NCBI GenBank assembly: GCA_023441965.1
Contig: JAEZNB010000099.1
Location: 1 to 64,000, forward strand
Length of the DNA stretch: 64,000 bases
Reading direction: 5' to 3'
Source of the DNA: Bacillota bacterium
GTDB taxonomy: Bacteria > Bacillota > Clostridia > Lachnospirales > Lachnospiraceae
This document shows, one piece after another, positions 16,300 through 23,415 of the stretch (its first letter is position 1; each line of letters opens with the position of its first letter). The notes under the pieces were generated by a model. It did not search any database, had not been told where the DNA came from, and saw only the letters and a program-made list of their open reading frames with translations. The position numbers and the translations under genes are program-made.

Positions 16300-18003
16300 A
16301 TGGGTGAGGAATATCTTGAGAACAGCGGAGCCGATTGGAATACATATAATCCCGGAAGTCACAAGGACATCAAGATTGTAATCCGGAATAACATTAACTC
16401 AGTATGCGCCAATTATGTAGCGATCGGATATTACCTGAACGTAGTCAACGACCGGAAGCTTTATGAAGAGGACGGGTATTCCGGGATCGGGGAGTATGCA
16501 GCTGCTGAGTATGGAATCCAGGAAGATAAATGTTCTTACCTCAGGAAGATCGCGAAAAGGTTTTGTATTCCCAACTCACCGGCATTACTTCCGGAGTATA
16601 GGGATTTCAAAGTCGAGAAGCTTCGAGCAATGGTATATCTGACTGATGAGCAGTTGGAGAAGGTGACGATTACTACGACCAGAGCCGAGATCAGAGAGAT
16701 GAGAAATCCGGAACCCGAAAAAGTTGAGCCGGCGCAAGTCGAAGCGGAACCGGATGAGCCTTATTGGAAGAAAAGCATCATTCAATATCCGAAGCGAGAC
16801 GAGTATATTGAGCAGCTGGCTCTATATTTTCTCAGATGTTTTTTTAACTGGTTTGAAGCAGATTATTTCAACCGAGTTTTGCACGTTGAACACTCTGAGA
16901 AGGAGATGAAAAAGAAGTTCACGCAACCAAGTAATACCTGGTATGTAAAGATGCCGGATGGAGAGCTTTATCACTTCAATCTTTTCGATGATATCATCCA
17001 GGTTTATAGTCCATCAGAATGTCTAGGTTACATAGAATGGTTTTACTTATGCGCTGCTGTCCAGCGGAAATACAATACAGTTGCATATGAGCGTAGCAAC
17101 CAACAGCCTGAAACCATGAACGATCAGCCAGAAACTGTGGATAGTGAGCCGGAAACCGTGAACGATGTGGATGTAACTGTTATCAAAACCTCGGAATCTG
17201 TTATCGAAGAGCCTGAAAATGATATCGAAGAGCCTTGCGGTGAATGCAGATGGGGTGATATATCTCCCAATCAGGTATCAGGAGGTGGAGAGTTACCATG
17301 CATTAAGTGTTTTTGGGCCACGGCATCAGAAACAGATGAAGATAAATTTGAACCTTTGGATAAATCTGAACCAGTTGAAACCGTAGAAGCTGATATCATC
17401 CAAGCCGAATATGCCACAGATGACAGCGGAAAAGAAGCTGGTATCAAGGAAGTAATCAGATGCGCTCCTACTCGAAACGAGGATGATCCTAACTGCCCTG
17501 CCGGGATGGGCCCGAAACGTGGGGGATGTACACGAACATTTGCCGATGAGAGTTTTGACGAAGCACGAGACATCTGTAAATGGTGTTGGGATGCATATTT
17601 GAGACGGTTAATTGATGCAGATAGGAATATTAAAGAGCCTGTCGAAAATGAACCTGTTAAGCCGGAGCAGCCGGAACTGCCAACCCTTCGGAATAACGAT
17701 CAGCGGAAAGAATGGGCCGAGAATTACAAGGCATGGGGCGAGTGGTATTACGACGAGCATATTGACGTCCACTACTACAAATATGATTTTCCAAATGGCG
17801 ACAGGCTTGCGGTTGAAGAATACCGGGATAGAGAGTATTACTGGGCAGTAGGCAAGAGAGACGAAGCTCACTATCATCTGCTACAGAAGAAAAAGCAAGC
17901 TTACGGCGGGACAAAGACCTTTGAGCAGAAGTATATGCATCAGACTTCGAGCATGACTGAAATTGTTGAGTATCTGAAAGACATTCAGAAGAAAGGAGCC
18001 TGA
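16300..18003 (+). CDS. Phage protein with GYYL-x-EYA domain, long paralogue with Cys clusters
   Basis: A 567-residue protein. The N-terminal domain (about 22-140) matches the gene before it: AIGYYLNVVND, LYEEDGYSGIGEYAAAEY, TTRAEIREMR. The middle holds an acidic linker with repeated PETV/PETM units (about 268-300). Two Cys-rich stretches follow, CGECRW ... CIKCFW and CP ... CTRTF ... CKWCW. The C-terminus (about 460-567) is rich in Tyr, Trp and Asp. It looks like a fusion of a DNA-binding-like domain with several zinc modules. Function unknown. Confidence 0.7.
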   Translation: MGEEYLENSGADWNTYNPGSHKDIKIVIRNNINSVCANYVAIGYYLNVVNDRKLYEEDGYSGIGEYAAAEYGIQEDKCSYLRKIAKRFCIPNSPALLPEYRDFKVEKLRAMVYLTDEQLEKVTITTTRAEIREMRNPEPEKVEPAQVEAEPDEPYWKKSIIQYPKRDEYIEQLALYFLRCFFNWFEADYFNRVLHVEHSEKEMKKKFTQPSNTWYVKMPDGELYHFNLFDDIIQVYSPSECLGYIEWFYLCAAVQRKYNTVAYERSNQQPETMNDQPETVDSEPETVNDVDVTVIKTSESVIEEPENDIEEPCGECRWGDISPNQVSGGGELPCIKCFWATASETDEDKFEPLDKSEPVETVEADIIQAEYATDDSGKEAGIKEVIRCAPTRNEDDPNCPAGMGPKRGGCTRTFADESFDEARDICKWCWDAYLRRLIDADRNIKEPVENEPVKPEQPELPTLRNNDQRKEWAENYKAWGEWYYDEHIDVHYYKYDFPNGDRLAVEEYRDREYYWAVGKRDEAHYHLLQKKKQAYGGTKTFEQKYMHQTSSMTEIVEYLKDIQKKGA

Positions 18004-18005
18004 TC

Positions 18006-18190
18006 ATGGAATACGATAAGAAGCTCATCGATAAGGCCAAACATTCCCGGTGTAAGATCTGTCAGGAATACATATCCGAAGCCGAGGCCGAGGGTCAGGA
18101 GTTCCAAGCTTCGAAAACCAACCGGGGGGGTACTGCTTCGTACATACCCGGTGTTGGGGGGGAAGGAATTTAAGGAGGGGAAATAAATGA
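18006..18190 (+). pseudogene. Small zinc-finger gene split by a G7 run (frameshift)
   Basis: Frame 0 gives 55 residues with one CKIC pair and stops at 18173. Moving to frame -1 at the G7 run (18124-18130) gives YCFVHTRCW and a stop at the ATGA shared with the next gene (about 18187-18190). That version completes a CxxC plus HxxC zinc site and the usual gene overlap. A second G7 run lies at 18156-18162. Either one base was lost, or slippage restores the frame. The start follows AAAGGAG. Confidence 0.6.
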
Positions 18191-18417
18191 AGAACACTTT
18201 AGGCGATTTAAACAATCACCTATTTGCGCAGCTTGAAAGGCTTAATGATGAGGACCTGAAGGGCGAAGCTCTACAAGAGGAGATCGGCAGGGCTAAGGCT
18301 ATTAATGATGTGGCTTCCCGAATCATATCGAATGCTTCGGTTGTGCTTCAGGCGAAGAAGCTTGCTGATGATCACATGAATGCTGAATTAAAGCTACCTA
18401 AGATGTTGGAGGGTTAG
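18187..18417 (+). CDS. Conserved hypothetical phage protein, 76 residues
   Basis: It opens MKNTLGDLNNHLFAQLERL and continues with IGRAKAINDVASRIISNASV. This small helical protein is widespread in Firmicutes prophages near the end of the early region; its function is unknown. AGGAGGGGAAATAA precedes the ATG. Confidence 0.75.
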   Translation: MKNTLGDLNNHLFAQLERLNDEDLKGEALQEEIGRAKAINDVASRIISNASVVLQAKKLADDHMNAELKLPKMLEG

Positions 18418-18419
18418 AT

Positions 18420-19214
18420 ATGCCATGGAAGTATTCAGATGAAATTGTTAAGTTTGTAGCTACTAATGTCAAAGGAAAGAGACCGGCGGAGCTTACAGAG
18501 ATGGTAAATGCTAAGTTTGGTACCATGTTCACGGAATCCAAAATGAGGGCATTTATGAAAAATCACAAATTCAGAAATGAAATGCCTAGGAGGGTGAAAG
18601 AAGATAGGTTTTCTTATCCCAAAGAAATCAGGGATTTTATTCATCAGAATTATATTGGCACTGGTCATCAGGATATGGCCGATATGGTGAATAAGGGATT
18701 TGGAACAAATTACACCAAAGATCAGATTAAAGGCTGCTACGCCAGATACAAACTTAATAGCGGGTTGACAGGTCACTATGTAAAAGGTCAGAAGCCCTGG
18801 AATAAAGGCAAGCCTAAATCATGGATCGGCGGTGAAGAAACCCAATTCCGAAAAGGTAATATTCCGGCCAACCGGGTCCCAATCGGTACAGAGAGGGTTG
18901 ACTCAAAGGATGGATATATCTATGTGAAGATCCAGGATGGACACCTTAATAATAACTGGAAGCAAAAGCATGTACTCATCTGGGAGCAGTATAACGGCCC
19001 GGTACCTGATGGACATGTCATCATCTTTGGAGACGGTAATAAGCGTAATTTTGATCCAGATAACCTTATCCTGGTATCACGGGCCCAGCTGGTGAGGCTC
19101 AATCAACTCAATCTGATCCAGACTGATGCGGAGTTGACCCGGACCGGGATAATTATTGCTGATATAGTATCAAAGGCCAGTCAGAGGAGGAGAAAGCAAT
19201 TAGGCCAGAGCTGA
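18420..19214 (+). CDS. HNH homing endonuclease
   Basis: A 264-residue nuclease. Two similar DNA-binding repeats lie at about 3-50 and 62-110 (FVATNVKGKRPAELTEMVNA and FIHQNYIGTGHQDMADMVNK). The HNH core is KHVLIWEQYNGPVPDGHVI with the later NRKFDPDNL-like segment. This is a typical intron-less phage homing enzyme. It follows the previous gene by 2 bases and probably arrived by homing. Confidence 0.85.
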   Translation: MPWKYSDEIVKFVATNVKGKRPAELTEMVNAKFGTMFTESKMRAFMKNHKFRNEMPRRVKEDRFSYPKEIRDFIHQNYIGTGHQDMADMVNKGFGTNYTKDQIKGCYARYKLNSGLTGHYVKGQKPWNKGKPKSWIGGEETQFRKGNIPANRVPIGTERVDSKDGYIYVKIQDGHLNNNWKQKHVLIWEQYNGPVPDGHVIIFGDGNKRNFDPDNLILVSRAQLVRLNQLNLIQTDAELTRTGIIIADIVSKASQRRRKQLGQS

Positions 19215-19216
19215 TA

Positions 19217-19426
19217 TTAACCAATATACCACAGCCGTTTTTCTACATCAAAATGTAACGGAACGTGTTCTCCAGCAATTATACAGTGAAACACCATAAG
19301 CCCGTGAACCTCAAAACTGGATAAAATCTGATCGACTTTATACTTTTTACCATCCCGGCATAGCCAGAGGGGTTTTACATCTTTGATTGTATTGAATACG
19401 GCTATTACGGACACTTCATCAGACAT
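19217..19426 (-). CDS. Small leftward cargo protein, 69 residues
   Basis: A beta-rich protein (VIAVFNTIKDVKPLWLC, YKVDQIL, VFHCIIAGEHVPLHF, WYIG). I recall similar small leftward genes in Clostridia prophages, but the function is unknown. Translation is well supported: GAGGTGATC lies 2 bases upstream of the ATG at 19426, and TATAAT on the minus strand with TTTACT 17 bases further back forms a promoter. It is opposite to all its neighbours, as expected for a lysogenically expressed gene. Confidence 0.65.
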   Translation of the reverse strand: MSDEVSVIAVFNTIKDVKPLWLCRDGKKYKVDQILSSFEVHGLMVFHCIIAGEHVPLHFDVEKRLWYIG

Positions 19427-19576
19427 TTGATCACCTCGAGGATATTATAACAGGAATTGAAACTGTAGTAAATTAAAGATTTATATCACAAAAGATGAAT
19501 GCACATTGACAATTAAATATTGATAGTTTTGGTGATAATTATTTAAATAAAGGCGGTGAAAAAAATAAAGCATTAC

Positions 19577-19605
19577 ATGACAAAAAAAGACAATTATGAT
19601 ATAAT
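19577..19605 (+). promoter_or_regulatory. Promoter of the RelA/SpoT cargo gene
   Basis: ATGACA (19577-19582), 17 bases, then TATAAT (19600-19605). It gives the cargo gene its own transcription within the early region. Confidence 0.65.
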
Positions 19606-19630
19606 CATAGAAAAGTTTATGGAGGAGTCT

Positions 19631-20677
19631 ATGATTTCGAAATTGTCATATGATAAATGGGAAGTACCTAAATATTCTAAATCAGAAATCAATAGTGCAG
19701 GAAAAATCATTGCAAATGGTTGTGCTAATATTAAAGAGATAGAAGACGCAATAAATGTTTTAAACAATTGGAGAGCATCACATGCCTATCCGCTACATGT
19801 TATAGCTAGTAATCTTAGATCGAGCAACCCAAATGCAATCGTTGTTCAAAGATTGAAACGATTAGATTCTATTATTGGAAAATTAGACAGATTTTCTGAT
19901 ATGAGTTTATATAGAATGCAGGATCTAGGTGGTTGTAGAGTTATTATGGATTCGATAGATGATGTTTATGCTTCATTAAATAGATATAAAAATTCGCGCA
20001 TTCGGCATGAATTAAAGCGAGAGTATGATTATATACAAGAACCTAAACAATCAGGATACAGAAGTTATCACATGGTATACCAATTCCATAGCGATAAAAA
20101 AGACACTTATAACAAAAATATGTTAATAGAAATTCAATTTAGAACAAAGTTACAACATATATGGGCAACTGCGGTTGAAATGATGGGACTTTATACTCAA
20201 GATAATTTAAAATCAAGTCAAGGCAATGAAGAAGTACTAAGGTTTTTTACATTAGTATCGTCGGTATTTGCAAAAATGGAAAAAATGCCGACATGTCCCA
20301 ATACATCTGATTTATACAATGAATTGGTTGATGAAATTAAGATAATTGATAAGAAAAATAATATTACATCATGTCTTAGTGCAATAAACGTAGCTATTAA
20401 ACATGTAAACTCTACGATGAAAGATAAAAAATATCAGTATTACATTCTGTTGTTAAATTACGGGAAAATGACATTGAGAGTAATACCATTTGATGCAAAT
20501 AAAATTGAATTGGCCACTAAGATATATAATGACATCGAGAGTAAAAAGAAAGTAGATAAAACCATAGATGTAGTTCTTGTATCTGCCAGTTCATTCGATG
20601 CATTGAGGATTGCATATCCTAATTACTTCGTAGATATTAGTGAATTTGTCGATATGATGAGAAGAATATTAGCATAA
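19631..20677 (+). CDS. RelA/SpoT-domain nucleotide transferase (small alarmone synthetase-like cargo)
   Basis: A 348-residue protein with one RelA/SpoT synthetase domain (about 70-220). Conserved pieces are VQRLKRLDSIIGKL, MQDLGGCRVIM, EPKQSGYRSYHMVY and the catalytic-type IEIQFRTKLQHIWATAVE. No hydrolase, TGS or ACT domain is seen. Relatives include toxSAS and CapRel proteins that pyrophosphorylate nucleotides or tRNA and act in phage defence; the exact substrate cannot be told. ATG 19631 is preferred over GTG 19556: it has GGAGGAG just upstream and lies after its own promoter. The gene is clearly more A+T-rich than its neighbours and has a terminator, so it is imported cargo. Confidence 0.8.
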   Translation: MISKLSYDKWEVPKYSKSEINSAGKIIANGCANIKEIEDAINVLNNWRASHAYPLHVIASNLRSSNPNAIVVQRLKRLDSIIGKLDRFSDMSLYRMQDLGGCRVIMDSIDDVYASLNRYKNSRIRHELKREYDYIQEPKQSGYRSYHMVYQFHSDKKDTYNKNMLIEIQFRTKLQHIWATAVEMMGLYTQDNLKSSQGNEEVLRFFTLVSSVFAKMEKMPTCPNTSDLYNELVDEIKIIDKKNNITSCLSAINVAIKHVNSTMKDKKYQYYILLLNYGKMTLRVIPFDANKIELATKIYNDIESKKKVDKTIDVVLVSASSFDALRIAYPNYFVDISEFVDMMRRILA

Positions 20678-20698
20678 ACAGTAGATATATTAATCAAA

Positions 20699-20727
20699 AC
20701 TATCAATATTTATTGGTAGTTTTTTTG
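20699..20727 (+). terminator. Intrinsic terminator after the RelA/SpoT gene
   Basis: ACTATCAA (20699-20706) pairs with TTGGTAGT (20713-20720), followed by TTTTTT. It insulates the cargo gene from the early operon. Confidence 0.8.
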
Positions 20728-20770
20728 TTGCTTAAAACTGAAAATTTTCTCAAGAAGGGAGGAACCCACA

Positions 20771-21037
20771 ATGAATAAATACGACCGTTGCAATCGCTGT
20801 CCGGATGAAGATACCGCAGTATGCGACACCTGCAGAGAGCCGGAACCCATGGAGCTGACATATACCTTCGTTATCCGTGATGGCATTTGCAGTATAGAAG
20901 GATTACATAGTGATCTGGACCGGATAGTGGAGTCTCTAGGCTTCGGGTTAGTAAAGAGCACCCTGGAGAGTCCGGAGGAAATATGTGAGCATGATTTTGA
21001 GGAAGGAGCTGATCCGGATGCCGGTATGGGTGAATAA
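20771..21037 (+). CDS. Hypothetical phage protein with N-terminal Cys cluster
   Basis: An 88-residue acidic protein. CNRCPDEDTAVCDTC at the N-terminus has two CxxC pairs and probably binds zinc. The rest is unrecognised. AAGGGAGGAAC precedes the ATG. Its 3' end overlaps a tiny membrane-protein gene. Confidence 0.65.
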   Translation: MNKYDRCNRCPDEDTAVCDTCREPEPMELTYTFVIRDGICSIEGLHSDLDRIVESLGFGLVKSTLESPEEICEHDFEEGADPDAGMGE

Positions 21038-21137
21038 TCTGACGTGGTTTTTACTTGGAGTATGGGCCGGAGTGTTTGGACTTGCTGTAGCATTGTGTAT
21101 GTGGATTAAGAAGGGAGAGAAAGAGGATGAACAGTAA
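21018..21137 (+). CDS. Tiny single-helix membrane protein, 39 residues
   Basis: The sequence WFLLGVWAGVFGLAVALCMW is one membrane helix, followed by KKGEKEDEQ. It resembles DUF3789-type tiny phage membrane proteins. It overlaps both neighbours, and GGAAGGAG lies 8-10 bases upstream, which supports translation. Function unknown. Confidence 0.55.
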   Translation: MPVWVNNLTWFLLGVWAGVFGLAVALCMWIKKGEKEDEQ

Positions 21138-21894
21138 GGAATTATTGGAGCAGGCAGATCAGAGAATCGCTGAGGCAGAGAGTATTAAACTAGCGAAACA
21201 GAATATCGTTGACTTGGAACGATTACTGAATATATCTGAAAACGAATCATATGAATTGAGGTATTGCGGAGAGTATGATCTTCCCCTGGAACAAAGTCTT
21301 GATGTTGATGACTATAAGGACTTAATGGGAATAGTTAGAGGTGCATTTAGAGTATATTTATCAATGCGGAAGGTAAAGCTGGAGCAGCTGCTTGGCATCC
21401 AGCCGGTACCGGAAATACCTCCGATGCCAAAGAGCGTAATGCTCACGATGGGTGATAAACCTCTTTTCCAGAGAATGATTACACCTGACAGTCCGGAAGT
21501 TATTATTCCTGAAATAGAGCCTGTAGATGTAATGAAAGCTGCAGTCAGTGAAGCCCTGCATATAATCGATCCGGTAGATGACAAACTGGCCGGCATCCTG
21601 CAGGAGGAGGCTCAGAAGATTGAGTATAAGTCAGTCGAGAATGAAGGATCCCTGGGAAAGTATCCGCCAAATAAAAAGCAGCCAAGGCTATCTGACAATC
21701 TCTTCGAGGAAATCAAAAAGATGTATGTCGATGAGGGCAAGACCAATAAGGAGATCGCCGAAGTCTACAAGGTTAAGCCGAGTGATGTAAGTAATTTCGT
21801 TGCCAAGCACAAGCTAAACCGCAGGAGTTATGATAAGTCCATCGGTGGCAAACCGAACCCTCTGAAACAGCCTGATGAAACGGAGCATCCCTGA
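21127..21894 (+). CDS. Hypothetical phage protein with C-terminal HTH
   Basis: A 255-residue protein. The N-terminal part is helical; the middle (about 90-165) is rich in Pro, Ile and Glu. Residues about 190-230 look like a resolvase-type helix-turn-helix: LFEEIKKMYVDEGKTNKEIAE then VKPSDVSNFVAKHKL. It may be a phage regulator of the late switch (inference). Its start overlaps the previous stop. Confidence 0.65.
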   Translation: MNSKELLEQADQRIAEAESIKLAKQNIVDLERLLNISENESYELRYCGEYDLPLEQSLDVDDYKDLMGIVRGAFRVYLSMRKVKLEQLLGIQPVPEIPPMPKSVMLTMGDKPLFQRMITPDSPEVIIPEIEPVDVMKAAVSEALHIIDPVDDKLAGILQEEAQKIEYKSVENEGSLGKYPPNKKQPRLSDNLFEEIKKMYVDEGKTNKEIAEVYKVKPSDVSNFVAKHKLNRRSYDKSIGGKPNPLKQPDETEHP

Positions 21895-22072
21895 GACGGT
21901 ACCTACAAAGGAAGACGTACATGAGGTAAAATGTTCCGTATGTGGCAAGCTGATCAGATTTACCGGAGCAATGACGAGAGTGAATTACACATATCAACTG
22001 TTCCATAAGGGCAAGCGGAAATACTACTGCGGATATCAGCACCTGCAGGCCGGAAAGATGAGGGGTGATTGA
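21875..22072 (+). CDS. Small zinc-finger phage protein, 65 residues
   Basis: CSVCGK (about 20-25) and YYCGYQHL (about 50-57) give a C-x2-C plus C-x3-H zinc site. It is common just upstream of the late regulator in Firmicutes phages. It overlaps the previous gene by 20 bases and the next by 8. Confidence 0.65.
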   Translation: MKRSIPETVPTKEDVHEVKCSVCGKLIRFTGAMTRVNYTYQLFHKGKRKYYCGYQHLQAGKMRGD

Positions 22073-22496
22073 TACGACAGAGAAAGAACTGAACCAGCTC
22101 CATTACATCAATAAAGAGATCGAGGTCCTCAAGGAACAGCTGGATGAGCTGAAATCCAGGAGCGTGATCAAAGGTCAGGAGATCACCGGCATGCCATTTG
22201 TAACCGGGACATCGGATAAGACTGCCTGCATTGCCATAGCGATCCGGGAAGTGGAAGAGCTTTATGAGATTAAGCTCCGGGAATTGTATCTGGTTCGAGG
22301 GAGAATTGAGAGGTACATAAACACGATTGAGGATGCAGAGCTTCGGCTGATTGTGAGACTTAGATGCATAAACAATATGCGCTGGGAGGATATCGGGGCA
22401 GAAATGAGCATGGACCGAAGGACAGCATCAAGAAAATATTATAAATTTATCCGGGAAAATAAAGTTGCCCACAATGCCCGCGAGAATAGTTTATAA
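22065..22496 (+). CDS. Sigma-70-like late transcription regulator (ArpU/DUF1492 type)
   Basis: A 143-residue protein: a coiled N-terminal half, then a sigma region 4-like helix-turn-helix (LRCINNMRWEDIGAEMSMDRRTASRKYYKF). Proteins of this type sit just before the terminase in many Firmicutes phages and switch on late genes, and the place here agrees. GTG 22065 has GAGGGGTG upstream. The target promoter is not evident, but the structured region 22505-22735 is a candidate. Confidence 0.8.
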   Translation: MIDTTEKELNQLHYINKEIEVLKEQLDELKSRSVIKGQEITGMPFVTGTSDKTACIAIAIREVEELYEIKLRELYLVRGRIERYINTIEDAELRLIVRLRCINNMRWEDIGAEMSMDRRTASRKYYKFIRENKVAHNARENSL

Positions 22497-22504
22497 TGGT
22501 TTAC

Positions 22505-22580
22505 ATGGAAGGTTGTCAAGAGACGACCTCCTGCCGGTCGCTAGGTGTCACAGCCTGGTGGCCGGTTTCCCCGTAAGGGG
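22505..22580 (+). promoter_or_regulatory. Three consecutive hairpins before the tRNA-like element
   Basis: GGTTGTC/GACGACC (about 22512-22529), a CCGG..AGG/CCT..CCGG stem (about 22533-22565) and CCCC-gtaa-GGGG (about 22569-22580). They lead directly into the tRNA-like fold. Together with it they could form a processed RNA or mark the packaging site upstream of the terminase genes. Confidence 0.45.
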
Positions 22581-22584
22581 GATA

Positions 22585-22658
22585 GGAACGTAGCTCAACG
22601 GCAGAGCATCTAACTGGCACGCTGACAGTGATGTAGGGTTCAATTCCCTGCCGTTCCA
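22585..22658 (+). tRNA. tRNA-like element, anticodon undetermined
   Basis: The 74-base element folds as a tRNA. The acceptor GGAACG pairs with CGTTCC, then TA, D-stem GCTC/GAGC with loop AACGGCA (with the GG), and a T-arm GTAGGG/CCCTGC with loop TTCAATT, which fits TTCRANY. Acceptor plus T stem give 12 stacked pairs, but as 6+6 instead of 7+5. The anticodon arm is abnormal: ATC/GAT, a TA bulge, ACTG/CAGT and a 9-base loop without the usual T33. It may be a decayed tRNA or a tRNA mimic. No CCA is encoded past A22658. Confidence 0.6.
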
Positions 22659-22702
22659 CTCCCTCCTCCCCCGAGGGACTTTATACTCCCCCATACATTG
22701 AA

Positions 22703-22735
22703 AGGCATTCTGCATGATCGGCAGGGTGCCTTTTT
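22703..22735 (+). terminator. Intrinsic terminator after the tRNA-like element
   Basis: AGGCATTCTGC pairs with GCAGGGTGCCT through several G-U pairs, followed by TTTTT. A further GC hairpin (TCCCTC/GAGGGA, about 22660-22678) lies between it and the tRNA-like element. Confidence 0.7.
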
Positions 22736-22739
22736 GGTA

Positions 22740-22768
22740 TTGCAGAATTCTGTAATATGGTGTATAAT
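22740..22768 (+). promoter_or_regulatory. Promoter of cargo gene 22801
   Basis: TTGCAG, 17 bases, then TATAAT (22763-22768). It stands directly after the terminator and upstream of the membrane-protein gene. Confidence 0.6.
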
Positions 22769-22800
22769 TATGGAAAATGAGGGTAAAGGGGGAAACCAAT

Positions 22801-23106
22801 ATGTATACTAAGGATGATTACGTACATGATTTATATATAAAAGAACATGGTAGTGGAATGGAACAAGCAGAGGCTGCATTTAGATGTAGGCTCTACGAAG
22901 CAGGAAAAGATCCTTCTTATGAGTTGTCTGATTATGCAATTAATGAAAGGAAAAAGAAGAACGAGAAAATGCAGGGAAAGTTTGCAATACCATTAATAGT
23001 ATCTATATTAATAGCTATTATTTCGGCGCTTAATATGTCAACCACAGGTTTCGTTGTTGGGGCACTTGGGATTGCTATTAGCCTTTTCTTTGGACGCTAC
23101 ATTTAA
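22801..23106 (+). CDS. Cargo membrane protein, 101 residues
   Basis: A soluble, acidic N-terminal half (about 1-58) is followed by two membrane helices (about 60-78 and 82-98). AAAGGGGG lies 8 bases before the ATG at 22801. The gene has its own promoter and terminator, so it can be expressed in the lysogen. The family is unknown; a role in altering the host envelope or excluding other phages is possible. Confidence 0.65.
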   Translation: MYTKDDYVHDLYIKEHGSGMEQAEAAFRCRLYEAGKDPSYELSDYAINERKKKNEKMQGKFAIPLIVSILIAIISALNMSTTGFVVGALGIAISLFFGRYI

Positions 23107-23110
23107 TTAT

Positions 23111-23136
23111 TAGGCATCCTTCGGGGTGCTTTCCCA
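23111..23136 (+). terminator. Intrinsic terminator after cargo gene 22801
   Basis: GGCATCC pairs with GGGTGCT around a short TTCG-type loop, followed by TTCCC. The T run is short. Confidence 0.55.
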
Positions 23137-23148
23137 TTTATACACCAA

Positions 23149-23177
23149 TTGATATCTAGTAATTATCCGGTTATAAT
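23149..23177 (+). promoter_or_regulatory. Promoter of cargo gene 23206
   Basis: TTGATA (23149-23154), 17 bases, then TATAAT (23172-23177), with an A/T-rich start region. Confidence 0.6.
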
Positions 23178-23205
23178 GTAATAATCAAATTATGACTGGA
23201 GAATA

Positions 23206-23415
23206 ATGATGGATGATTTTTTAGTTGGTATCGCACAAGATATCGCATCTGGGTTGATATTGGCAGCTATTCTGTTTTTAATTAAAAAACTGAACGACTT
23301 GATAAAAAAAATCATGCAAATGAAATATAAAACTTTAATAAGAGCCTTAGGGCTCTTTTTTCATACTAAACAAACACGATTGAGAGGTGGGATGCGTGGC
23401 AAGAGCACCGGATGA
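23206..23415 (+). CDS. Small hydrophobic cargo peptide, 69 residues, frame crosses a terminator
   Basis: It begins MMDDFLVGIAQDIASGLILA with one membrane helix and a lysine-rich tail. TGGAG precedes the start, and a good promoter lies upstream. The reading frame runs through a clear terminator (23341-23361) and overlaps terS by 20 bases, so the true end may differ or the ORF may be a remnant. Toxin-like small peptides share this design, but I cannot assign it. Confidence 0.4.
   Translation: MMDDFLVGIAQDIASGLILAAILFLIKKLNDLIKKIMQMKYKTLIRALGLFFHTKQTRLRGGMRGKSTG
23341..23362 (+). terminator. Intrinsic terminator before the packaging genes
   Basis: AGAGCC-ttag-GGCTCT followed by TTTTTT. It isolates the cargo block from the late genes, so late transcription must begin after it or resist it. 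Confidence 0.75.
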
